From contig JAGWAN010000006.1 in NCBI GenBank assembly GCA_021296345.1, positions 17,944 to 71,427 on the forward strand: DNA of 53,484 nt, given 5' to 3'. Position 1 is the stretch's first letter, and each line of letters opens with the position of its first letter. The notes below the pieces were generated by a model. It did no database searches. It saw nothing but the letters and a program-made list of their open reading frames with translations, and was not told the origin of the DNA. The position numbers were made by a program, and so were the translations under genes. Of the stretch, positions 35,488 through 44,294 are shown piece by piece. Source of the stretch: Acidimicrobiia bacterium. GTDB lineage: Bacteria > Actinomycetota > Acidimicrobiia > Spongiisociales > Spongiisociaceae.

Positions 35488-37311
35488 CTACTGGGACCGC
35501 CCCATCCGGTAGGGCTCGAACCGGTAGACGGCGTGGTAGTAGACGCCTGTCAGGGTGTTGACGTGCGGGTACCACTCGGGAATCTCGACCATCAGGTGGG
35601 TCGGGTTGGCGTCCAGGCCCATCCGCTCCACGTCGTTCAGCAGGCTCATCCGCTCCGCCGGATCGACCGACGCCAGCGCCGCATCACCTGCCGCCTTGAT
35701 CTCGTCATAGAGAGGCCAGCCCTCGGCATTGTCGGGCCAGAGTGACCGCTGCCAGTTCAGGAATCCATCGGCGAACGACACCTGCGCCGAGTTCATGGCC
35801 GACGGGTACTCGGGGAACCAGTCGCTCACGTTGATGTCGAGGTCGCCCTTGCGGAAGTCGGTGAAGAACACACCGGCGTCGCGGATCTGAACTTCGGTCT
35901 TCACACCGATGTCCGCGAAGTCGGCGGCCAGCTTCTGGGCAACGTCGCCGAAGCCAGGACAGAACCCGCTCCACTGGAACGTCTGGAGACGGATCGGATT
36001 CTCCGGGTCGTCATAACCGTCGGGATAACCCGCCTCGGCCAGCAGCTCACGGGCCTTGTCGAGGTCACGCTCGTAGCCCTCCGTGATGCCTCCCAGCCGC
36101 ATCGGTGCGAGCCCGTAGACCCGGTTGGCGGTGTAGCCGGGGCAGAGTCGCTGGAGGCCGTCATAGTCGATGGCGTACTTGAGCGCCTTCTGGACCGTCG
36201 GGTTGGCCACGAACGCATTGTTGGTTGCGTCGGTCGTGAACATCACGTAGTACCAATGGTTGGTGTTGGCCTGGAGGATCGTGAAGTCCTCGCCCAACGA
36301 GGCGGCCTGGTGCGGGATCACCGTCCACGCCAGGTCGATGTCACCCCGTGACAGAGCGTCGATGCGCGACTGCGCTTCGGGGATGTTCACGAAGATGACC
36401 CGTTCCATGGTGGCGGGCGCTCCGCCCCAGTAGTCGTCGACTCGAACGATCTCGAGACGGTTGCCCGGCTCGGAGAAGTCGAATGTGAACGGACCGGAGC
36501 CGGCGCTGTTCAACGCCAACCACTCTCCGGCTGTGTCGGTCTCCGAGGCGTCTTCGCCGGCCGAACCGCCGTTGGCTGTCACCAGTTCGCTGTTGACGAC
36601 GCTGAACGCGGCGGCGGTGGTCAGACCGGGGAACTCCGGGTCGGGCGCCGCCAGGTTGAACACGACGGTCTGGGGGTCGGGCGTGTCGGCGCTGACGATG
36701 TTGGCGCCCTGGTAAGACGGGGTGGCGGCTACGTTCTTCAGGCGCAGGAACGAGTAGGCCACGTCCTCGGAGGTGACCGACGACCCGTCGTGGAAGCGGG
36801 CGTTCGGGTCCAGCGTGAAGGTCCATTGGGTGGCGTCCGCGTTGGACGACCACTCGGTGGCCAGCTCGGGGATGAGCGTCTGGTAGTCGTAGCCGTTCTC
36901 GGTCGGTGCCCACTGGACGAGCGTGTTGTAGACGGATCCGAGCACCAGGACGTACAGTTCCTCGAAGGCCCGGGCCGGGTCGAACACGGTGTCGGCATCC
37001 ATCTTCTTGCCGATCACCACGGTCGCCTCGCGGCCCGTAAGCGGCTCGGCCATCGCTTCGGTCGTGGTTGTGGTTGGAGCGGCGGTCGTGGTTGTGGTTG
37101 TGGTCTCACCCTCCGCCGCCTCGGTAGTGGTGGTGGTGCCCACCTCGACCACCGTGGTAGCGGTCGTCTCCTCGGACGGCGCAGCTGTCGTGGCAGGCGC
37201 TGCCGTGGTTGCAGGCGCGGCATCGTCCGGTTCGTCCGAGCCGCAGGCGGCGGCGAATATGGCCAGCGTCAACAACAGTGCCAGCCATCGGCCTGTTCGG
37301 TGCATATACAT
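35488..37311 (-). CDS. Peptide-type ABC importer substrate-binding lipoprotein (family 5)
   Basis: A 607-residue SBP_bac_5 family lipoprotein. The signal peptide ends in FAAAC (lipobox), then a Thr/Ala-rich linker of about 60 residues, and the binding domain with GREATVVIGKKMDADTVFDPA, the WTFTLDPNARFHDGSSVTSEDV block near the front of family 5 proteins, and a C-terminal lobe. The long linker is actinobacterial in style. The ligand cannot be read from sequence; neighbours suggest a peptide or N-acyl compound. ATG 37311 is preferred because GGAGG lies seven bases upstream. A -10-like TATGAT on the minus strand at 37384-37389 is a possible promoter element. Confidence 0.92.
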   Translation of the reverse strand: MYMHRTGRWLALLLTLAIFAAACGSDEPDDAAPATTAAPATTAAPSEETTATTVVEVGTTTTTEAAEGETTTTTTTAAPTTTTTEAMAEPLTGREATVVIGKKMDADTVFDPARAFEELYVLVLGSVYNTLVQWAPTENGYDYQTLIPELATEWSSNADATQWTFTLDPNARFHDGSSVTSEDVAYSFLRLKNVAATPSYQGANIVSADTPDPQTVVFNLAAPDPEFPGLTTAAAFSVVNSELVTANGGSAGEDASETDTAGEWLALNSAGSGPFTFDFSEPGNRLEIVRVDDYWGGAPATMERVIFVNIPEAQSRIDALSRGDIDLAWTVIPHQAASLGEDFTILQANTNHWYYVMFTTDATNNAFVANPTVQKALKYAIDYDGLQRLCPGYTANRVYGLAPMRLGGITEGYERDLDKARELLAEAGYPDGYDDPENPIRLQTFQWSGFCPGFGDVAQKLAADFADIGVKTEVQIRDAGVFFTDFRKGDLDINVSDWFPEYPSAMNSAQVSFADGFLNWQRSLWPDNAEGWPLYDEIKAAGDAALASVDPAERMSLLNDVERMGLDANPTHLMVEIPEWYPHVNTLTGVYYHAVYRFEPYRMGRSQ

Positions 37312-37530
37312 TGTTTTTCCTCCGTCCCGCACCCCAGGTAAGAACATGCGCGCCCCGCCTGACCCCCGGAGTGATCCCGAATGATCATACATGGAGGGCC
37401 TCTCCAGCGTCCGAAGAGTTCCACACCTCGAAACGCGGGGGATATTCGCTGCTCGCCCCCGACCGGTCGGGGTTTGGTGCCACGGATTGACGTCGAGCCG
37501 GCTCAGTACCTTGAGACACCCATTTTCCGA

Positions 37531-39033
37531 CTACAACCGTCGGCTGGCGATGGTGAGGGTGTAGGTGCCGGTGCCGGCGTCGAAGCTGGTTACCGTGACG
37601 TAGTAGGTACCTGTGCTGGGTGCTCCAGATGAGCCGGGACGCTGTTGAGTCGCCGTAGTCGTAGTTGCCGTCCAGCCAGGTACCGTCGGCGTCGAATAGG
37701 TCCAGTACCGAGTCTTCGAGGGTTACGTCTAGCTGGTAGGACTCGCCCTCTGTGGCTTCGAACGCGAAGAAGTCAACGTCGTTTTCGTAGTCCACTGCGC
37801 CCTAGGCGGCAACACCGATTTCTGCGGGTGTTGCGTTGGCTGTCGAGTTCGGGTGGTCGTCGACGATGTCTGAGATGGTGAGTGTGTAGGTGCCGACACA
37901 AAAGCTGGTTACTTTGACGTAGACATTGACGTAGTAGGTGCCTGTGCCGGGTGCCTGCCAGGTGAGCCGGGACGCTCTTGAGCCGCGGCGGTAGTCGTTG
38001 TTGACGCCCAGCCGGGTGCCGTCGGTGCGTCGAATATTTCCAGTACGGAGTTTTCGAGGGTTCCGAGGGTTACGTCTAACTGGTAGTACTCGCCTTCGTC
38101 GGCTTCGAACGCGAAGAAGTCACCGTCGTCTCCGAAGTTCACTGCGCCTTGGGTGGCCACACCGATCTCGACGGGTGTTCCCTCCTCGATCACCTCGCCC
38201 CAAGGGCGCTCACCGGGCTCCGACCGCAATAGGTCGGGAACGCAGTCGAACAGGCCGGGGAGGATGTCAAACCGAACGGAGCCGTCGGTGGAGCTGGCGG
38301 GGAGGGTTGTCCAGTCGGTGTCGGCTACCCATGCTCGGAGGCAGGATGCTTCGTCTTCGCTGAGTTCTTCGCGGGTGAGGCCGGTTTCCTCGAGCATGAG
38401 CGCAACGACCAGATCCTGAGCACATGTCATTAGCGCTGTGACCATTACCCCTGCCGCCTCGGGGTTATCAACCGACAGGGCCACCATGGTGGAAAACACG
38501 TCAAGCTCGGCCACCCACTCACCCAGGCAAACCACCACGTCCGCGTCTATTTCGACTATCTCATCCTCGCTTATCCCCGCGATTATCGAGTCGAGGAAAA
38601 CGGCCCGGGCAGTTTGAGGAGCGAGGCACGAGAAGATCAAGAGCTCCCGCGCCTCTACGGTGTCCGACTCCGCCACGACCGATCGGTCCAGCACCGACTC
38701 CAATGAGTCGCTATCCAGTCTTTAGCGGATGCACTCCTGTTCAGAGGTGGTGAGAGCGTCGATCACCTCTCTCCATCTGGTGTCCGCATCCACTGTGAGA
38801 TCGAAGTAAGCGGCATCTTCGGTCGTATCTGACGGAGTCGTCGTTGTGCTGGTTGGCGCGGTTGTTGTGGTGCTTGGAGTCGTTGTCGTGCTGCTTGCGG
38901 CAGTGGACGTTGACTCCTCCGCCGAGTCGCCCCCACAACCCGCTAGGGCGATGATGACAGCCAAGGTGCCAAATGTAGGCAGGCAACGGGCACGAAGTGG
39001 GGTCGCAAATGACTCTGGAAGGCCGCTCGACAC
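37531..39033 (-). pseudogene. Lipoprotein with PPC-like repeat domains, broken by at least four lesions
   Basis: From GTG 39033 the frame encodes a lipoprotein signal (IALAGC), a Thr-rich linker and a helical domain, but an in-frame TAA (38722-38724) interrupts it after SEQECIR; the same frame resumes at once. A frameshift follows near 38030, an in-frame TAG at 37801-37803 (IGVAA-stop-GAVDY, where the sister repeat has ATQGAVN, so probably CAG to TAG), and a second frameshift near 37620. Corrected, it has two tandem bacterial pre-peptidase C-terminal-like beta domains (DGDFFAFEADEGEYYQLDV and DVDFFAFEATEGESYQLDV) ending at TAG 37531-37533. Function unknown. The lesions, not one error, indicate decay. 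Confidence 0.8.
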
Positions 39034-39167
39034 CCTATGCTAAGTCTCTGGTTCGACACTCAGAAGCGGCTCTATTCCTCAGGGCATGCATACACGTCCG
39101 AAGCTAGCGGCTCCAGCGATTCTGTGTTCTCCCTGGCAGGTTGGGGAAGTAGGCCCCTAAGGGAACG

Positions 39168-39767
39168 TTATGCCCGGTCTGGCCGGGACTGGCGGAATTC
39201 GCCTACCTGCCGCGATTCGATTGCTTGGCCGGTCAGGATCCGCTCCAGGGCGCCGGTGAGGGTGAGGGCGTCGGTCTCGCCGAGGAACTTCCCGACGATC
39301 CTGCCCCCGGAGATGAAGACGGTCTCTGGGACGCCGAAGATCCCGAACTCGATGGCGGCGCGGGAACCCGGATCGGACAGGTATTGGGTGGAGTCACCGC
39401 GGCCTAACTCGTCCAGGAAAGCGATGGCGCGAGCCGGGTCGTCCTGGAAGGCAACTCCCAGGAACCGTACGGATCGGTCGTGGTAGGCGTCGGCCGTCGA
39501 GATGAGATCGGCGTGCTCGTTACGGCATTGCAGGCACCAGGAGGCGAAGAAGTTGACCACCACCACGTCGTGCGAGGCGCTCAGATCGGCCAGATTCAAG
39601 GAACCGTCACCGTCCAGATCGGGGAGGGTCAGGTCGGGAACCGCCGCGCCGACGACCGGTGACGCGCTCTGGCCGGCGCCGTCCCCGAAGCGGGCCGCGA
39701 AGACGGACACGGCCAGGCCGATTACCACCAGCCCGGCTACGAGCAGGTAGCGCCCGCGGGAGTTCAT
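39168..39767 (-). CDS. ccmG: CcmG/DsbE-type thioredoxin of cytochrome c maturation
   Basis: A 199-residue membrane-anchored thioredoxin-fold protein with one N-terminal span and the reduced CxxC in ASWCLQCRNEH. The WCxxCRxEH pattern is typical of CcmG, which reduces apocytochrome c or the CcmH disulphide outside the membrane. The cis-proline is in FGVPETVFI. It is the last gene of the ccm operon; its start overlaps the TPR gene by four bases. Contrast with the Sec candidate at 17678, which has TGA at the equivalent cysteine. Confidence 0.88.
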   Translation of the reverse strand: MNSRGRYLLVAGLVVIGLAVSVFAARFGDGAGQSASPVVGAAVPDLTLPDLDGDGSLNLADLSASHDVVVVNFFASWCLQCRNEHADLISTADAYHDRSVRFLGVAFQDDPARAIAFLDELGRGDSTQYLSDPGSRAAIEFGIFGVPETVFISGGRIVGKFLGETDALTLTGALERILTGQAIESRQVGEFRQSRPDRA

Positions 39768-40537
39768 CCGCCGGACCCCGCCAGCCGCCGGGCTTCGGCA
39801 ATCGTCATCTCGATAGCCTCCCGGGTCCCTTCGGGAAGGTATTCCTCGGCCAGCAAGGGTTCCAGATGTTCCAGGGCGCCGGTAGCGTCCTTCTCTGCCA
39901 GCAGCAGCAGTCCGAGGAACAGGTGCGCCTCGGCGTAGCCGTCGTCCACGGCCAGAGCTTCATCCAGATAGGACCGGGCTATTCCGGCATTGCCGGATTC
40001 GAAGGTCATCCAGCCGATTCTTGCCAGGGCGCGTGACCGGCGGGTGCGGTCGAGGGTTCCGTCCAGCGCGGCCAGGTAGTGGGGGAGGGCATCCGAGAAC
40101 TCCCCGGCTTCGAAATACCGGTCGGCCAGGCTGAGGCGCATGGCGGCGATCCCGGGTACATCGGGGTTGGCGGCGATGACCGCTTCCATCTGGTCGTTGG
40201 TCACCTCGGAGAGGTCCACCGGCGTGTCCACGTTGCCGGTCACGAAGCCGCCCTCCCTCGGCCGGATGGCGAGGTAGGCGGTCACCGACACCGCGATCAC
40301 GGCGCCGATCAAGAGCAACGTTCCCGTCAGGCGCCGCCCTGATCGGCCGGGTCCCGCGTGCTCCGGGCCTCGGTCCTCCGTCCCGGCGTCGATGGAGTCC
40401 AGTTCCTGCCGGTACCGCTCGATCAGCCTCCCGGCGGTGGCGGCGTCGAGCTCCTCCTCGGCCAGCTGCCGGCGGACGTCCCGAATGTCCGCCTCGATCA
40501 GGGCCCGACGCCGACGTTCCGGTGGCCCGTCACCCAT
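39764..40537 (-). CDS. ccmI: CcmI/CycH-like TPR protein
   Basis: A 257-residue protein with an N-terminal cytosolic arginine-rich part, one transmembrane span (about residues 70-92, TGTLLLIGAVIAVSVTAYLAI) and a C-terminal region of tetratricopeptide-like helix pairs (LADRYFEAGEFSDALPHYLAAL, ARIGWMTFESGNAGIARSYLDEAL, LFLGLLLLAEKDATGALEHL). CcmI/CycH delivers apocytochrome c to the haem ligase CcmF-H. The order ccmF-ccmH-this gene supports the assignment, although TPR proteins are hard to name by sequence alone. It overlaps the upstream ccmH by about 8 bases. Confidence 0.72.
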   Translation of the reverse strand: MGDGPPERRRRALIEADIRDVRRQLAEEELDAATAGRLIERYRQELDSIDAGTEDRGPEHAGPGRSGRRLTGTLLLIGAVIAVSVTAYLAIRPREGGFVTGNVDTPVDLSEVTNDQMEAVIAANPDVPGIAAMRLSLADRYFEAGEFSDALPHYLAALDGTLDRTRRSRALARIGWMTFESGNAGIARSYLDEALAVDDGYAEAHLFLGLLLLAEKDATGALEHLEPLLAEEYLPEGTREAIEMTIAEARRLAGSGG

Positions 40538-40928
40538 TGGCAGGCTCCGGTGGCCGGATCAGGCGCCGGGCTGCGAGCCAGGCGCCGGCAATAGCCACGC
40601 CGGCCGGCAGTACCCAGAGCAGCACCGTCGTGCCCGAGAAGCGGGGATCGAGCCGGATGCCCTCGAACCTGGCCTCCAGGTAGTCCAGGATCTGGTCGTC
40701 GCTCCAGCCCTCGTCCACCTTTTCCTCCACGAACCCCAGGATGTCGTTGGCGTAGGGCGTGGGGGAGTCGACGATCGATTCCCCCTGGCAGACCGGGCAC
40801 CGGATCCGGGCGCCGAGCGCCTCCACGCGGTCCCGGTCGCTCGGCTCGCCGACCACGAGGCCCCACCCGACGATCCCGGCCAGGATCAGGGTGGCGACGC
40901 CGGCCAGGATGGCCCGGCGGTCAGCCAC
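40530..40928 (-). CDS. ccmH: Cytochrome c-type biogenesis protein CcmH/NrfF-like
   Basis: A 132-residue thiol protein with an N-terminal span, the family motif RCPVCQGESI (LRCxxCQxxSI), the helix EKVDEGWSDDQILDYLEARF, and a second hydrophobic span near the end (GTTVLLWVLPAGVAIAGAWL). CcmH keeps apocytochrome cysteines reduced before haem attachment. It overlaps ccmF and the TPR gene by 8 bases each, indicating tight cotranslation. Confidence 0.9.
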   Translation of the reverse strand: MADRRAILAGVATLILAGIVGWGLVVGEPSDRDRVEALGARIRCPVCQGESIVDSPTPYANDILGFVEEKVDEGWSDDQILDYLEARFEGIRLDPRFSGTTVLLWVLPAGVAIAGAWLAARRLIRPPEPANG

Positions 40929-42948
40929 GGCCGGCTCTCGCGGTCTGCCTTCTCCGACCCGCTACGGACGAGAGGGAGAAGCCGGCGCCCGCGGCTGTCA
41001 CCAGCCCACCCAGCCATACCATCCACTGGAGCGGGTAGCTCCACACATCGGCCACCAACCCCGAGCTGTCGAGCCGGGTGAGCGAGATATAGAGATCTCC
41101 CCGTGGCGTCGAGTACACCGCGGGGGTGACGACCGGGGGGATGCCGGTGCCGTAGCTGTTGAGGCTCGGAGACATTTCGGTCACCGCTTCGCCGTCCCGC
41201 GACACGTCCAAGCGGACGCCCAGGACATCCCGGTTCGGCTCGGAGCGCGAGAAGGGGGCCCGGTAGGCGATCTCGTAGCCGGCGAAGGAAGCCGTTTCGC
41301 CCGGGCTCAGCGCGATGGACCCTGACCCGGCGTGGTTGGCAGAGACCGCTATTCCCACCGCCAGGATCGCCACCCCGATATGGGAGATCTGCCCGCCCCA
41401 GTAGCCGGGATCACGTCTCATCAGGTAGCCCGCCGTCGCCATCGATCCCTGGCCCGTGGAGGTGGCGCGCTTGCGCACCAGGATCAGCAGGTGCCGGCCG
41501 ATGGCCGAGACCACGAACACCGCCAGCAGCACCACCACGATCACGTGCCGGTTGCGGCTCACCAGGAGAACCAGCAGGGCCGCCAGCCCCAGGGCGATCC
41601 GCATCGGCATCCGTACTCGTTCCCACAGCACCTGGCGGCGGGCCACCCGGAACGGTGTGACCGGCCCGATGCCCATGGCCAGGATCAGGCAGTAGGAAAG
41701 GGGTACGGCCCACCGGTCGAAAAACGGCCGGCCCACGCCCACCGTGCTGCCCTGGAAGGCTTCCACGGCCAGCGGGAACAAGGTGCCCGACAGCACCACG
41801 AAAGCGAACACGGCCAGGAGCAGGTTGTTGAGAAGGAAGGCGCCCTCCCGGCTGGCGAGCGAGTCGAGCCGGGGAGCGCTGCCCACCAGGTGGATGCGGG
41901 TGGCGAACAGCGCCAGGGACCCGGCCAGGATCACCGCCAGGAACGCCAGCAGGACGGGGCCGATGGACGACTGGGTGAAGCTGTGCACCGAGGCGATAAC
42001 GCCCGAGCGGGTCAGGAAGGTCCCGAGGATGGTGGCTGCGAAGGCGCCGATCACGAGCACGTAGTTCCAGGACTGGAGCACGCCCCGGCGCAGCTGGACC
42101 ACGGACGAGTGGATGAAGGCGGTGGCCAGCAACCACGGGATGAAGGAGGCGTTCTCGACCGGGTCCCAGGCCCAGTATCCGCCCCAGCCCAGGACCTCGT
42201 AGCTCCACCAGGCGCCCAGCACGATGCCGGTGGTGAGGAATCCCCAGGCGGTGAGGGTCCAGGTGCGGGTCGTCCGGAGCCAGGTCCCCGCGTGGTCGAC
42301 GGTGGCCAGCGAGGCGATCCCGACCGCGAACGGCACGGAGAAGCCCACGTATCCCACGTAAAGGACGGGCGGGTGGACAGCCATCAGGATGTGGTTCTGG
42401 AGCAGGGGATTGGCGCCCCGCCCGGCGGCGGGAAGGTCGACGGCGGACCAGGGCGCCCAACCAGACACGGCGCACCCGGCGGCATCGGCCGCCGCGGTGC
42501 AGACCGCGAAGGGGTTGGCGACAGTGGCCATCAGACCGAACCAGAAAACGGCCAGCATCCCCAGCACGGACAGCGTCCCTCCGGCCAACGGGTGGTCGCG
42601 CCGGTACATGACCCGGACCGCCGCCGCGGTGAATGCCGCCAGCACCAGCCCCCACAGGACGATCGAACCCTCGAGCGCAGCCCATCCGGCGGCGATCGTG
42701 AAGATCAGAGGTGTTCCGGTCCGATGGTTGTCGGCGATATACGCTATGGAGAAGTCACCGGCGAGGAGGCCGATCTCCAGCACCAGCATGGCGGCCGCAG
42801 CTCCACCTAGCAGCCACAGCACGGGACCTTTCATCCGCTCCATCGGTACGGTGCCTCGACCCGCCAGGGCGGGTAATCCCCTCCACGCCACCGCCATGGC
42901 CGCTCCGAGAGCGACCAGGATCGAGCCGAGTCCCAGCCAGGCGATCAT
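40921..42948 (-). CDS. ccmF: Haem lyase CcmF
   Basis: A 675-residue multi-span membrane protein with the haem-handling WWD-type motif WGGYWAWDPVENASF and conserved flanking histidines. It has about 14 hydrophobic spans, as in CcmF, which joins haem from CcmE to apocytochrome c with CcmH. Length and motif are normal. It starts one codon after the end of ccmE (overlapping ATGA) and overlaps ccmH by 8 bases. A long frame on the opposite strand over it is only antisense. Confidence 0.95.
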   Translation of the reverse strand: MIAWLGLGSILVALGAAMAVAWRGLPALAGRGTVPMERMKGPVLWLLGGAAAAMLVLEIGLLAGDFSIAYIADNHRTGTPLIFTIAAGWAALEGSIVLWGLVLAAFTAAAVRVMYRRDHPLAGGTLSVLGMLAVFWFGLMATVANPFAVCTAAADAAGCAVSGWAPWSAVDLPAAGRGANPLLQNHILMAVHPPVLYVGYVGFSVPFAVGIASLATVDHAGTWLRTTRTWTLTAWGFLTTGIVLGAWWSYEVLGWGGYWAWDPVENASFIPWLLATAFIHSSVVQLRRGVLQSWNYVLVIGAFAATILGTFLTRSGVIASVHSFTQSSIGPVLLAFLAVILAGSLALFATRIHLVGSAPRLDSLASREGAFLLNNLLLAVFAFVVLSGTLFPLAVEAFQGSTVGVGRPFFDRWAVPLSYCLILAMGIGPVTPFRVARRQVLWERVRMPMRIALGLAALLVLLVSRNRHVIVVVLLAVFVVSAIGRHLLILVRKRATSTGQGSMATAGYLMRRDPGYWGGQISHIGVAILAVGIAVSANHAGSGSIALSPGETASFAGYEIAYRAPFSRSEPNRDVLGVRLDVSRDGEAVTEMSPSLNSYGTGIPPVVTPAVYSTPRGDLYISLTRLDSSGLVADVWSYPLQWMVWLGGLVTAAGAGFSLSSVAGRRRQTARAGRG

Positions 42949-43364
42949 GGCCCGGCGGTCGGTACCTGGTAGGTTCCCTCGCCATCCACGGCCCGGTACT
43001 GCTCATCGTGGTTGATCAGCAGGGTATCGGACCGGAACGTGTCGCCTTCCCAGGCCCCCTCGACGACCACCCCGATTCCGGGACGGAACAGTTGGGGGAC
43101 GGCGCCGGCATGCGAGACGGCGATCGAGACGGCGCCGTCACCGACCGTGAACCGGACGCCGTCGTCGGTCCCCTCGAGCCAGTCCGCCTCGACCAAGCCC
43201 CCCAGACGGAACCGGTAGCCGGGCTCCTGGTCGGCTCGCTGATCGACCGCCTCGGAGGGTGTCAGGTAGTAGACGGCGTTTTCGCTGAGGCCCCCCCACA
43301 CCAGGAAGCCGACCACGATCGCCAGGAGTGCCCCTGCCGGGATCAGGATGTGGCGACGGTTCAT
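42945..43364 (-). CDS. ccmE: Haem chaperone CcmE
   Basis: A 139-residue protein with an N-terminal anchor (RRHILIPAGALLAIVVGFLVW) and an OB-fold. The covalent haem-binding histidine is in LLINHDEQYRA, matching the HxxxY (HDENY) motif of CcmE. It takes haem from CcmC and passes it to CcmF. Start ATG 43364, giving MNRRHIL, overlaps the ccmD stop by four bases; a start at 43469 would add unrelated residues. Confidence 0.92.
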   Translation of the reverse strand: MNRRHILIPAGALLAIVVGFLVWGGLSENAVYYLTPSEAVDQRADQEPGYRFRLGGLVEADWLEGTDDGVRFTVGDGAVSIAVSHAGAVPQLFRPGIGVVVEGAWEGDTFRSDTLLINHDEQYRAVDGEGTYQVPTAGP

Positions 43365-43480
43365 GTCCCCGGGGGCAGGCGCCGGCGGAGTCGCCTCATG
43401 CGGAAGGCCTGGTGGCCTGCATAGATCGCCAGCACCCCATAGGCGACCAGGTAGCCGAACAGCACCCAACTACCCGCCAT
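43361..43480 (-). CDS. ccmD: CcmD-like small membrane protein
   Basis: A 39-residue protein: one hydrophobic span (WVLFGYLVAYGVLAIYAG) followed by a very basic tail (RMRRLRRRLPPGT). CcmD is a tiny single-span protein that holds CcmC and releases haem-loaded CcmE; size, topology and position between ccmC and ccmE fit exactly. It starts inside the ccmC end and overlaps the ccmE start by four bases. A start at 43549 would add 23 polar residues over the ccmC 3' end. Confidence 0.78.
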   Translation of the reverse strand: MAGSWVLFGYLVAYGVLAIYAGHQAFRMRRLRRRLPPGT

Positions 43481-44231
43481 CCCGGCCTCCGAGCCTCGGT
43501 GGGTAAACCGACGCACCGACCGGTTGCGATGTGGTGGCGGACCGGGCAACCGCCGCTTCGAGGCGGGCGATGCGGACCCGGACCGCCACCAGGTAGGCGA
43601 GGGCGGCCATGAACGCGGCCAGTGCGACGCCTAGGGGGGCGACGAAGGCGGCGTCCATGGTGCTGTTGGCCAGGTCGGGACGGATGATGGAGGGACCCTG
43701 GTGGAGGGTTCGGAACCACAGCACCGAGTAGTGCACCATCGGTACCTGCACGAAGCCCACGATCCCTAGCACGGCGCAGCGGACCGCCCGCACCCCAGGG
43801 TCTGTGATCGACCGGCGCAGGGCCAGGTACCCCAGGTAGAAGAAGAACAGCACGGCGGTGGACACCATCCGGGCATCTCCCCAGTCCCACCAGACGCCCC
43901 AGACGAAGCGCCCCCAGATCATGCCGGTTAGCAGGGTGATGGCCGTGAACAGCACGCCGACCTCGATGGCCGCCGCCGACAACAGGTCGGATGCGGGGGA
44001 GCGGCGGATCAGGTACCAGATCGCCGTCACCAGGCCGGTACCGAGAGCGATGTAGGCGGTGATGGCGGACGGGACGTGGACGAACAGCAACCGGGCAGCT
44101 TCTCCCTGGGACTCCTCGTCCGGGGCGGTGACCGACATGTATAGGCCGGCCGCCGTCAAGCACAGCGCCGCCACGCCGGTAGCGGCAATGACCCGGGATC
44201 TCGGGTGGAGGGTGGCGGCTGCGACAGTCAT
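43470..44231 (-). CDS. ccmC: Haem exporter/handling protein CcmC
   Basis: A 253-residue protein with six hydrophobic spans and the tryptophan-rich haem motif WGVWWDWGDARM (WWDWDARLT-like). CcmC loads haem onto CcmE outside the membrane. The start at 44231 puts the first span near residue 15; an earlier start at 44375 would run through the MITE-containing gap. The proposed gap to ccmB (44232-44697) is filled mainly by two nested transposon-derived repeats. Confidence 0.93.
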   Translation of the reverse strand: MTVAAATLHPRSRVIAATGVAALCLTAAGLYMSVTAPDEESQGEAARLLFVHVPSAITAYIALGTGLVTAIWYLIRRSPASDLLSAAAIEVGVLFTAITLLTGMIWGRFVWGVWWDWGDARMVSTAVLFFFYLGYLALRRSITDPGVRAVRCAVLGIVGFVQVPMVHYSVLWFRTLHQGPSIIRPDLANSTMDAAFVAPLGVALAAFMAALAYLVAVRVRIARLEAAVARSATTSQPVGASVYPPRLGGRDGG

Positions 44232-44294
44232 CGGATCCGGTGGTTGACAGGTCGGGCTGCGTGTGGCAGGGGAGATGGCGCCATGGTGTGTCCT

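Noticed and set aside
38722..38724. Possible recoded stop in the PPC-like lipoprotein
   Set aside because: The stop is TAA, with a second TAG and two frameshifts downstream. It is a pseudogene.
41332..42810. 492-codon + strand open frame over ccmF
   Set aside because: Antisense of ccmF with low-complexity His/Gln/Gly/Asp content; no start signal or recognisable domain.
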